From NCBI GenBank assembly GCA_025506515.1, contig CM046444.1, positions 119,598,930-119,662,929 of the forward strand: a stretch of 64,000 bases of DNA, written 5' to 3'. This document shows, piece by piece, positions 11,668-22,652 of this stretch. Both the position numbers and the translations under genes were made by a program. Within the stretch, counting starts at the first letter, position 1. Each line of letters starts with the position of its first letter. The stretch comes from Flaveria trinervia (Eukaryota; Streptophyta; Magnoliopsida; Asterales; Asteraceae). Under the pieces are notes generated by a model. The model had not been told where the DNA came from and made no database searches. It saw only the letters and a list, made by a program, of their open reading frames with translations.

Positions 11668-14201
11668 TGTCACACCCCAACCTTGACGGCGGAAACGTCG
11701 AGATGTGAGGGTTAAGATTGTTCACAGCCACATAACGCTATGTTAAATTGTAAATATTATTATCATAAGTCTTGAAATGGAAATTACAATCATAAGTCTT
11801 ATACAAGAAATAAGTTCAACATAAAATAACATAATGTAACTTTTTATTTCATTATCTAGGTCCAAGTCCTAGATTATAGCATGCTTCAAAAGGATCACTT
11901 TAAACTTGAGGTTGACCTGAAACATGATAAAAATAAGAGTCAACTAAAAATAGTTGGTGAGTTTCCAAGGTTTTCATACATAATATGAAAAAAAAGAAAG
12001 TTACAAGTAGCAATTCATGTCATAGGTTAAAAGCTAGTAAGGTTATAGAACACATATCGTTACAACCAAACCTCGACTTGATTACAAGTATAAAAGATTG
12101 GCTAAGTGTATTTGGTTCCCTAGTGCACAAGCATACGGCTCCTAGGAGTCGGCAATACATCGACTTTAGCACCAAATAGGCTTGTCAAGCCCAAAGATCT
12201 AAGATGTTGCCAGGCTAGCAATAGTTAATGATTGTAAACAAATTATGTATCTCATATAACACTTACCATAAACAAATAACCATGACAAAATAATAAGTTG
12301 AATTGCACGTGATTTACAAGTCTCAAACGTGTATAAGTGTATCATGTATAAGCTATCATGTTTCACCCCAATCTAGTGTAAAAATATGAAAAAGGGGCAA
12401 GAAAACTCACTTGACAATAAATATATATGGCGATTAATAAGAATAATAAACAAGCGTCGCTCCAAGGTGTATCGTCACAAGACACCTAAATATGTATATT
12501 TACAAGATTAAAGCTCTACAATAAGGTTAAGGACTAGGAATCAACTTGATGTTTGGGGTTTTGTTGATTATATTTGTCAAGTAAGAACTCATTTATATTC
12601 TCGGGGAAACGATTTTATTTATATTTTATATAAACATATGGATTAATAATAACTTTTATAATAATTTTGTAATGTTTATCAAGTTTAGATCAATTTTGTA
12701 ATTTAAATAAAAAGAACATAAAATTAAACAATAGATTAAAGGTATGTTTGAATTATTAGTTTGTGTAAATTAAACTAAATTTTAAAGTCTACATTTTTAT
12801 AAAAATATTGAAATTATATTATTAACGTTAGGATAATATTATAAAGATATATATATATATTTGTAAATAAATTACAGAAAAAAAATAATTAAATAATTTT
12901 AAAAGAAACAAAGTTTATGAATTGATTTTTCATAATTTTTAGAAATTTTTAACATTAAATTTGAAGGCCAAAAAGGCCTAAAAAAATACATGAGGTTCCC
13001 CGGATTCGAACCGGGGACCTCCTGTCTAGGGGTCATGTGTTTTACCGGTGAACCAAAGGCTTCCAGCCGCGTTAGAATCCGCACTTTAATTGTTAAATAC
13101 ACACTTAAACAAAAACCCCCAATTTCATAAGAACCCTAGAATCGATTTGATTCCAATTGAACATCGAATTGATATTATTAATGAAATCAATCATAGGGCT
13201 TTGATTGCCCATGTGAAACCGAGCACAAAGATGTGTGGTACTTACGTTATTAAGTTCGAATTGATGGTCTCAAGTTCAAGGACGATTCGCGACTGCGGGG
13301 ATGTGCTTCAAGGTGCAAACGAGGTTGATAACCCAATTAAACTTGTATGAAGCTTCGGATGATCTTGAAGATGAAGAACCCTCAATCAATTTGAACTAAG
13401 AAGGCTTAGAAGTGTAGGTTCGACTAAGTTGCAGGTTACGGGAAAAATGAAATTGGATTCGTTGTTTGTGTTGATTCAGGTGCAATTTGGGATTGATAGA
13501 AGCTTTAGATTACTTAGACGTTCGATTATGAATCATTTAATTTGATTATTATTAAGTGTTAATGGTCGAACGGCTATATGGTTAGAAACGCTCGGTTAAT
13601 CACTCGATCGGGTTCATAACCATCGTTTAAACGCAATTAAGGTTCATGATTGTGCTCGAATCGTATTCAAGAACGTTTGGGGACGGTTTTAGATCGAAAA
13701 ACATCGATTTTTGGCGGTTTTGGTGCCTCGCCGGACTTGGCCGGAGTCCGGCCGGCGAGGTCACCGGAAAAACGGGGTAAAGGGCGGGTGGTTTGGGTTT
13801 TTGATAAATTACACTTTTGGTCCCTCAACTTTGATTTTCTATTATTTTATGCATAAAGTTTCTATTTCAAGTTTCTAAAATGACAAATTAACCCTCAAAC
13901 TTAATTTAAGTTTATATTTTAATATGGTTAAGTTTAATAACCCTTATAAATTATGAATAACCATATTAAAAGTAATCTTATTATTACTAATACTATTATT
14001 CATTATTACAACTTATTATTATATTTACTTATGTTAATCTTAACATTATTATTATTATTTAAACTCAACGTTTCATAAAAAAAACCCAATTATAACAAAG
14101 AATAAGCACAAACAACACGCAAGTTTCCAAAATTGACAATATTAACCCTTGTAAGAGTAAACGAAGTTAACTTTTAGTTAACGAAAATACGAGATGTTAC
14201 A
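11668..14201 (-). mobile_element. Solo LTR (family E) with 5-bp target duplication
   Basis: TGTCACACC at the left and GATGTTACA at the right are bounded by CTTTA on both sides (11663-11667 and 14202-14206). No internal domain is present, so it is a solo LTR of 2534 bases. The minus orientation is inferred because, read that way, it starts TGTAACATCT and ends GGGGTGTGACA like its neighbours. It contains a tRNA-like pol III box pair (12993-13062) and a GC-rich hairpin-prone stretch near 13725-13780. Confidence 0.85.
12993..13062 (-). other. tRNA-like A-box/B-box pair inside the solo LTR
   Basis: On the minus strand, TGGTTCACCGG (13055-13045) is followed 32 bases later by GGTTCGAATCC (13012-13002), a canonical B box flanked by CCCC/GGGG. 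The acceptor-stem halves do not pair, so this is not a tRNA gene. It looks like a tRNA-derived or SINE-like pol III promoter captured in the LTR. Confidence 0.5.
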
Positions 14202-16036
14202 CTTTATTTTCATGACATAATGATCTAGTGATGGATTGATGTTTTTGATGTGTTCATGATGATGATTAGATGCTAGATTGTTGATATGAATGCTAGAAAT
14301 CTTAGAATGAATGTTGTTGTTCATATCTTGCCAAAAGTGGAAACTTTTGTCCATGATGATTAATGGATTATGATGATTAGGTATTGTTAATCATGTCTAG
14401 ATGTTGTTATGAGCTTGAGATGGTATAATTGTAATGAATTCATGAATACATTGAGTGTTTGATAGATGTTGGAATGTACTTTCCCAAAAGGGAAACTTTA
14501 TTTGCACAAAGTTTGAAAGATGATAGTTTGAACATGTTTGGGATGTTAGGAGCATGTTAGTATGTTCATGGATGAATTCTAATGTGATAGAACATGTTAA
14601 ATTAGTTGTATGGGATGCTTGGATAATCATGGGTGATGTTTAGACTTTGATGATCATATATGATATTGATATTGGTTAGTAGCTAAGACATCATGTTTGG
14701 GACTGGAAATTGATTGTTGTGGTGTATGTTGAATGCAATGAACATGGTTAATAAATGTGAATATGATCATCATACACGCGTGCGAATCTGAGGCCCCTGC
14801 TTAGTAGGATTGGCAGGGTTTAGGATGTGAAGTCGTGAGTGGCTTCACATGGCATGTGGTGCGTGATTTGATCTTTGTGTGGCATGTTAGTTGTGTTATA
14901 ACTAGTGGACATGTTATTGTTCTAGATTCGCATGACTTGTATGATACTTGGTGGTATGATGATCTAAGTGATACACCTGGATAATATAGCATACATATGA
15001 TCCATTTGAATGTTAACCATGTATGATATATGTGTATGATTGCTTGAATGGTTTACAACACATAAAGTCACCAATGGGTCAAACAATTCAACTGGGTCAA
15101 ACGTGTCTGTTTTTCTGAAACCTTGAGTCCTTGGTTGTAGTGTACTTAGGGTTTCACCTGTTCTCTATTTACACGTACTCATGTACTTATATGATCTAGG
15201 TAACCTCTGAAGGTTGTCTGTCCACTCTGTCTGTCAAGTAAAACTTTAAGTATCTATTACGCATATCAGGGGAGTTCATGCCCCACTCTTTACTTAATCC
15301 CTTTTGGGGGAGATAGCATACTGGTAAACTACAAACGCTTTATATATTCAAGTTTCGTATAATATTAATATAGTGTTGATATCATAGAAAAGTCCTCACA
15401 CTTTTGAATTGTTAATATTGAATAGTGGGGAAATTTGGGTAGTACTACTGGGTCTAACGAGCCCCACCTGTGTGACTCGAGGTCAACCGGGTGCAATTTG
15501 TCCAATTGAACATTGTCACGACCTGTTAAGTCGTGACAGGAGGCAACAACGTAACACAGTCAGCTTCAATTGCGAAATCACTATGAGTAATATTTATTGT
15601 TAATGGACTAGCTATCTGTTACAATGCACTACTTTTATATCTCTGTTATTAAACTGCTTATGTTTGAATATCACTCTTGAACTCACCAACCATTGTGTTG
15701 ACATTTTAGTATGCTATTCTCAGGTTATTAGCTTGCTTGCCAGTAGGAGCAGTACATGGTTTCACTTTCATTCTAAGACTCGGTCTTCAAGACATCTTTA
15801 TTGTTTTAATGGTTAATGTTTAGTCTTTTGGGTTGGCGCATGTTTTGCCATAGTATACATTTTTATTTCTTTGGGTTGTTTTACAAAACGCTTCCGCACA
15901 GTTTAAAGTTTATACTTTGGTTGAATTTATTTTAATTATGGCATATAGAGTCGTTCTGAGTAACTATTGACTGTGTTCCTGGTTTGTTCACACGCCTCGC
16001 GGTAAAACTCCGCATGTGGATTTTGAGGGTGTGACA

Positions 16037-16806
16037 GTAAAATAAGTGGCTAATCACAACTGGCCACTATAATTAGGGTCTTACTATACTTGCCATAAAC
16101 GGAGCTGTTTCCTTGAATGTCCGTGTTGGTGTTTGAATCTTTTAGTGTGCGTGTGAATGGCCGGAGGGCGGTGAAAAGGTGGTTCATGAGGAACCCGAGA
16201 CCCTTCATCCGGAGGGCGGTGATGAGAGTGCCAATCTGAGAGCCTTGGTAAAGGAGGCTGTTGTTGAAGAAGTCTATCAGGTCATGCAAACAATTTTACT
16301 GTCTGTAGTGACTGAAGTGATTAAAGTGGTACGGGAGGGGGAAAGAAAGGAAAGAAGTAGACCTACGGGCGAAGGAGACAACCCGAGACTGAAATGGTCC
16401 CCTCCGATGACGAAGAAGAGAAGGAAGAAGAAGTGCCTATGCCGGAGGCGACACGAGGCTGTAACTACGGGGCATTTCAACGATGCAAGCCCCCTACTTT
16501 CGACGGTAATGGCACTGTCGCTACTGCTCACTGATGTGTGAGAGAAATGGAAGTTGTTTTAAATATCAGCGAGTGCCGGGAGGATCAAAAGGTGAAGTTT
16601 GCTGCCCATTCTTTTGTGGACTCAGCTTTATGTTGGTGGGACAATATTGTCCAAGCTAAGGGTACTCGGGCTATCGGAGAATGAGATTGCCTGAGCTGAA
16701 AAAGTTGGTGATCGAGGAGTTCTGTCCTCACAGGGAAATGGAAAAGGTGGAAAGAGAATTCCTGCAGCTGGAAGCGGGAATGATGACGCACCAACGATAC
16801 ACCACC
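16037..16806 (+). pseudogene. Gypsy leader and gag fragment (truncated)
   Basis: Matches 41381-42221 of the large chromovirus: leader 'taagtggctaatcac', start ATGGCCGGAGG at about 16158, and gag segments HEEPETLHPEGGDESANLRA and HSFVDSALCWWDN (out of frame). It carries an internal deletion after the start codon and several frameshifts. It stops at 'caccaccaaat' (16806), where the truncated hAT begins. Confidence 0.8.
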
Positions 16807-18173
16807 AAATACGATTTTATGTAAAAAGAAAGTTTCGGTTTTACGCTACCCCAAAAAAATTACGTTACCCCTAAAAAAAATTTGAACTCAACACTTCATA
16901 AAACGTTTTGAATTTTATAAGTCTAACAATTTATTAAAAAGAATACATTCTATAAAAACATAAATAACTATTACCCGTTACCAAATAACATAAAAACCTA
17001 AAATACCTATTACCCAACCCAATACAATAATAAGCCCAAAAATTAAATTATATATACTAATCTTTTGTATGTATTGTAAGTTGTAATATGTGTTTTATGG
17101 GATTTACCCATTCTTTTTTTACTATTTTATCGTTTTATTGTAACCCAATACTTTTATATTTTTTAAAATTTAGCCTTAATATTTTTTTTCTGCATTCAAT
17201 TTTGATCCTCTATACTTTTTAAATTTTACAAATTTTTAGTTATACGTTTCGATTTAAATTTTACGAGTTAACACGCCACAATGTATGTGTGCTTCAACGT
17301 TCTTTAACTTATTTTTCCTAGTTTAATATTCATGTTATAACACTCTGGTCCTGGATCAATTTACTTAATGTTTTACTTTTTTGCTAGCGTAAGTGTATGA
17401 TTCAATGTTTTTGTATCTACTTTTTATACAATTTATGTTTTTTTCGTTTTATTGGTTTTTTTGGTGTTCGTGGTCACTGACAGTGGTGTGCCATTAATAT
17501 TACTTGATATGATTTTAAGTCTTTCGTTGCAACGCGAGTGAGTATAATACTAGTATATAACATACAAAACAATACTTTTTTGTTAATGGTCCGACACATT
17601 TTATTTATTCTTTTATGTAAAAATAAGAAAAGAAGAAAGAAAATGAAACAATTGATGTTTCTGTTGTTTCCTTGTTTAAGAATCTTAACAATTTGTATCG
17701 AAACCGTAGAAATGTGGTTAAAATGTTGAATGTATGACTCATATTCGAAACTTCTATAAAAACTATTAAGACTCAATTTTAAAAGTAAATGATAATAAAA
17801 TAAATATAGATGATGTAAATAGTGTATGAATTACTTTGAATGCTCTTATATGGTTATTTGTTTATCAAAAATATTTTATGTTTAATTTGGTAATTCTAGT
17901 TATTGTTTAAACTTGAAATTTAAAGAACATAAATTTTTTTATTGTGAAAAGGAAGCATCAAAAGATGAAGATGCGTACGAAACATTATAAATTATAAGTT
18001 TTTTACACTGCAATTTAATTACGTATATTACGACCCAATCCGACTCGACTCAATCGAACAACCCAAAATTTTCTATGTTGTTTAGTTAGAAGCTAATTAT
18101 TAAAAAGTAGTGACCCCGTAGGAATAATTCACGGTTCCGTTACCCCTGAACTTGTCTTCTAGATCCACCACTA
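16807..18173. mobile_element. hAT-like element, left end lost (B1 copy)
   Basis: Aligns with 33295-34679. The right TIR (ATCCACCACTA) and the flanking GGCATTGT survive. The left TIR and about 290 bases of host sequence were lost at the junction with the gypsy debris. Confidence 0.75.
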
Positions 18174-18701
18174 GGCATTGTAGGAGACGTGGTTTGAATA
18201 GGTTGGAATGTTTCATACATGTTTTGAAACCAATCGGTTGTATGCGGCGTGTTAAACAGTGCGGTTGAAGGGAACAATTCACTCGGACCCGCACACACTT
18301 TTGGTCAAAATTTTTATTAGTTTAGACTTGAATTTTGGTGGATTTTTTTGTTACGTTATATTGTGTATAAAAGTAGAGAAATGAGTAGAGAGATCAAATT
18401 GAGTTTGTTGTAAAAATTATGTGTTATTTTGTTTATAGGTATAGCGGAAACTCTTTTTATAAAAAAGTAGAGGACGTTAGGGTGGTAGACGTCACACCTA
18501 ACAGGGTTTTTTTCTCGACAACAATTGAATTATTCTCCTTAAGGCACGACAAGAATGTGCCAACAACAAGCCATGAAGCGTCAATTTTTGGTGGTGATGG
18601 CGGTCCCATACGGTGGGGAGACATGCAATGAGGCGTGATGTATGTGCCCCACCACCCTTAAATGTCCATCGTAACAATGAAAACTGCAAAGTATATATAT
18701 A
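18174..18701 (-). other. ProT intron 6 sequence between transposons
   Basis: Non-coding, shared with 34680-35318. No gene seen. Confidence 0.6.
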
Positions 18702-20241
18702 AGAGAAAATTATCAAAATAACCGTTTCATCAAATCGAATTACTATAATAACCGGACAAAATTAAAGTTTATAAAAAAAACAACCAATTGGAGCCCGCCA
18801 CGTGTCATCCCTCGCCCAAAAAAACATGTCCGGTGAGGATCTAGCATAATCCCTCGCCCACGTGTACCCCTCGCTGACGTGTCTTTGATCCCTCGTTGAG
18901 TCAGCGAGTGAATATGTGAATTCCTCGCCCATAACTACGAAAATACCCCCCTCGCCCATAATTAAAAAAATCCGAAATTTTTAATTATTTGTTATTCTTT
19001 AAATACTTAAAAGTTTAATTTAATTTATTTTGCCCTATTAATACAATGTTTACCATAACATTATAAAATCTTACATTTAAATATATGTTATAACTTTTAA
19101 ATATTCATTATATTTTTATTTCATCGGTAACTAATAACATCTAAAAAATAAAATATTCATAAAACTAATAGTTTTGATATATTTATTTATTCCACCAATG
19201 CAATACATGAACTTTAACATAATTATTTAAAAAATAAAATATTCATAAAATTACTGTCATTAAAATAGTATTTATTTCGTAATCATGATTCGTTAATATA
19301 TATTTGAATTAAGTTCAATTTCAGTAACTAGATTTGTATTTATTATTTTTAACAAAATTTAGAAACTTAATCTGAAAGTAAAATTCCAAAGAACAAATTT
19401 TAAATATTAAAATCTATTTGTCCAGAAACAACAAATGTTATGATTCTTTTTTATTTTATCTCAAACTAAAAGTAACATACTATTTGTTATTTAATATTTT
19501 TGAGTTTTATTTTTTTTTCTTTTTATTTGTTGTTATATATGTCCTCTTTCAAAGTTAGTATATAAAAATGATAAAATAAAGAATTAATAAATTCTTTTAA
19601 AAGTTTTAAAATAATAATATAATTCTATTATTTTAATAATATAATTCATCTTTGATATTTTTACACAATATCCTTTATTTTAACTTCTATTATTATTAAT
19701 ACAAATTTATATGTTTTTGTTAATCGCTAGATTCTCATAATGGTTTACAAATTATTTTGTAACTTTTAAATAGTATATAGTTTTATTGTTGTTTTAAAGA
19801 TGGTTATTTATTTTCATAACCAAATGTTAAAAGTCAAAAGTGGAGGTGAGTGAAAGTGAAATAAAAGAAAGAATAAGGGTTGAGGTCCAATCATTGACGT
19901 GGGCGAGGTATTCGGGACCCTTGCTGACGTGGGCGAGGTAGAGGTCCTATCCCTCGCTTGGAGAAGTGTGTCCTCGCTGACGTGGGCGAGGGACGAGTCA
20001 AACCCCTCACCTAGGATACCGGACCCATCGCTTTTTATTTTTATTTAAAAAAAACACAATATACACGTGGGCGAGATACGGACACGTGGGCGAGGGAATT
20101 TAATCCACGTGGGCGAGGTTTCATGAATTTTCCTCACCCGTGACGAGAGTCAAAGTCAAAAATCCGTTTTCATAATTTGAATAGTCAATGGTTAGTTTCG
20201 TAAATTGAATTGGTCAATTGGTTATTTTTGTAATTTTCCCT
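18702..20241. mobile_element. Mutator-like TIR element with CACGTGGGCGAGG subterminal arrays (B1)
   Basis: The ends are imperfect inverted repeats: AGAGAAAATTATCAAAATAA at the left, and the inverse of the right end reads AGGGAAAATTACAAAAATAA. Within about 250 bases of each end are clusters of CCTCGCCCACGTG (left) and CACGTGGGCGAGG/CGCTGACGTG (right), in opposite orientation. The 900-base core is AT-rich and non-coding. The target repeat is unclear because the flanks are TA-rich. B2 carries a copy lacking the right terminus. Confidence 0.65.
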
Positions 20242-20634
20242 ATATACAATATGCTACGTCACACACAAATGTATTTAATGGTAAAGAATCCAGGCTTTGG
20301 TTTTCCATAAAAAAGTAAAATAGAAAATGCAACTTATGTACTTGAAAATAAGTCTATTTGGATTAGATTCTTGTGACGTGTCTAAAAGCTAAAAACAAAA
20401 ACAAAAAACATGACTAAAAATGACGCTGGTGTCCTTAAAGTGACATCTTGATGCTAGCTATAGGTGATGATACTTCCAACCAAAAGGTTGTAAAGTGCAT
20501 CATTGATGATTTGGACTTAGAAAATCATGATTTTGCTGTTAAAGAGAAAGATAAATTCGGTCAAAGGGGCTTAAAAAATTTTCCTATGTGTTATTCAAAT
20601 GTTTCCAACCTTCTCCATTTAGTAGAGTTTTTAT

Positions 20635-21032
20635 TAATGTTTTTAGAACCGGATCGGACGTTGAACCGGACGCTTTACTGGTTTGGTGGTCGGACCGTTT
20701 AGAGCGGTTGGACCGAATTTAACTATATTTTAATTATATTTATATATGTAATTAAATATAACTAATTTATATATATATTTTATAGTTATATATCAAACTT
20801 AACTATATTTGTATATCCGACGTACTAATTTATGGTTTAACACCAAGTTTTTACCCATTAAAATTAAAAAAAAAGGAAACCGGTCCGAACCGGTCCGGTT
20901 TCCCGGTCAAACCAGCGGTTCGGGACGAACCGGCCGGTTCGACCAGTTCAAAGCGAGTCGCACTAGACCGGACCGGACCAGTCCCCGATTCGCGGTCGGA
21001 CCTGCCGGTCCGATCCGATCTCAACAACATTG
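20635..21032. mobile_element. hAT-type MITE with 8-bp target duplication
   Basis: GTTTTTAT flanks both sides (20627-20634 and 21033-21040). The ends are inverted: TAATGTTTTTAGAACCGGAT versus the inverse CAATGTTGTTGAGATCGGAT. The interior is rich in CCGGTCCGAACCGG motifs around an AT-rich centre and has no coding capacity. Confidence 0.75.
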
Positions 21033-21405
21033 GTTTTTATAACCATATATAATATATTTTTGTAAAAAAAAGTTATAGAAAGGACAAAAAAATGTTTTAT
21101 TCAACCTAACACGACCCATGTGGAGGATATTAAGCAAACACTTGTTTTTGATTGGAACTTCATTTTGACTCATTACACATCGTGCCCGCCCCGCCTATAT
21201 TTACACATCTAGTAACAACTAAGGTAACTTTGTATGGTAATCAATCTAAGTTTTAGAATTATTCTAATTAAATTATTTATAAAGTTTTTTGTCCCAATCA
21301 GTTTACTCGTAAATTTTTTTACCAATCACTAAAGTTTTAAAATTATTCTGATTAAATCATTCATAAATTGCAAAAAGTTTCAAAAAATTAAAATGATTAA
21401 AAAAA

Positions 21406-21770
21406 GTGAATTGTCGTTTCCTTCCCTGTGGTTTGGTCACATTTGTCATTTTCATCCAAAATTTTTTTTTTGGCATTTGGCTCCTCAAGGTTTAAGAAAC
21501 ATTGCTATTTTCATCCAAAAATATTAGCTCTATTGTTTTAAAATGTTAAATATTCATCTTTAAAAGGGTACTTACGTAAATTTATATAAGAAAGCGAAAT
21601 CCTAATTTATATTTATGTGTTGCTAATAAAAAATGTGACCACGGAATTCATTGTTTTGGATGAAAATAACAATTACTTTAAACCTTGGGAAGACAAATGT
21701 AAGAAAAAATCTTTTTGGATGAAAATGGCAAAAATGATCAAAACATAGGGAGGAAAACGATAATTCACTC
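21406..21770. mobile_element. Mutator-type MITE with long TIRs
   Basis: The left half (GTGAATTGTCGTTTCCTTCC ...) and right half are inverted repeats of about 120 bases, including two ATTTTCATCCAAAA blocks each. The flanks TTAAAAAAA and TTAAAAAAT (8 of 9 match) fit a 9-bp target duplication. Confidence 0.7.
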
Positions 21771-22361
21771 TTAAAAAATTAACAATATTTATAAAAAATA
21801 AATTATTTTTAAAAAAATTGTGAACTATTTAAAAAATTAAAAAAATTAAGTGACTTAGTTGAAACACCTCTAAAACTGTAGTGACCTGATTGGAAGAAAT
21901 AAAAATATTAATGACCTCATTGGAACACTTTTAAAACTTTAATTAATTACCTGATTGTAACAAATAAAAATATAAGTTATCGAATCGAAATACTGTTAAA
22001 ACTTGCTTACTATTTTACGAAGTTTTCTATAACAAGAACACCAAACTTTCCTCATGTTATATCCCAAACCCATGTCTCATGTATTTTATGTCAATATTTA
22101 AGAGATATGGTCAAAGTTGCACCATGTGAAATGGAAAATGAGAAGTTGGGTTATAGAAAAAAAAAAGCTTACATGCAAAGATATGACAGTTTGAAGAAAG
22201 GCAGATATATTAGCTAATGCCTTAACCCAATTGGACCATTAACGTTGTTGAGCAAATACGCAGACGCATCATTCCCATAAGCCCAATAACCCATGAAGGT
22301 GATAGCATATAATGGCAAAACTCCTATTGTGAATTGGAAGTATAAAGCTTTCATCATATTC

Positions 22362-22366
22362 CGAAC
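22362..22366. repeat. Copia target-site duplication (left)
   Basis: CGAAC, identical to 27021-27025. It marks the insertion point within ProT exon 6. Confidence 0.95.
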
Positions 22367-22652
22367 TGTTAGAGCAAACAAGAAATAACCTTAATGAAAA
22401 GAGATTAACTAGATACTTTCATTGATGGGAGGCAAAGCCTTTAAATAGGATTACAAGTACAACGGAATTAAACGTAAACTAGGACTTAATCAAAGCAAAG
22501 ACTTAATCAACTAATTCAAAAGAAATAAACATAAACGTGCTCCAAATAAGGAGTCAAGCAAAAGACTCGGACTCATTTAGTTAGAGCTTATTCCATGCTG
22601 ACTAGACTTCCATGTATCCACATACTTCACTTAGGTTGAATTACTTTCAATA
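22367..22652 (-). repeat. Copia 3' LTR
   Basis: 286 bases, with about three substitutions from the LTR at 26735-27020 and no indels. Element-sense ends are TATTGAAAG ... CTAACA. The polypurine tract TAAAGGAGGG abuts it at 22653-22662. Confidence 0.95.

Larger units (their letters stand above)
10750..16036 (+). mobile_element. LTR of gypsy family C (interrupted by a solo LTR)
   Basis: Starts TGTGACATCC directly after the polypurine-like GGGGATAA and ends GGGTGTGACA at 16036. Removing the inserted LTR (11668-14201) and one target repeat gives about 2.75 kb, which suits chromovirus LTRs. The right edge abuts the leader of a different element (16037). A perfect 9-base inverted repeat (TGTCACGAC/GTCGTGACA) lies at 15514-15538. 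Confidence 0.7.
16807..20233. repeat. Segmental duplication B, copy 1, right part (B1)
   Basis: Aligns in the same orientation with about 33287-36831. B2 has an extra ~125 bases at about 35175-35300 that B1 lacks. Confidence 0.92.

Noticed and set aside
12993..13062. tRNA gene
   Set aside because: The T arm is convincing, but the acceptor-stem halves do not pair and the anticodon arm is irregular. Kept only as a pol III-like box pair.
17474..17776. 100-residue ORF repeated at 33951-34253, as a hAT transposase
   Set aside because: It has no zinc finger, no catalytic residues and no hAT dimerisation motif. It is conserved only because it lies in the duplicated element.
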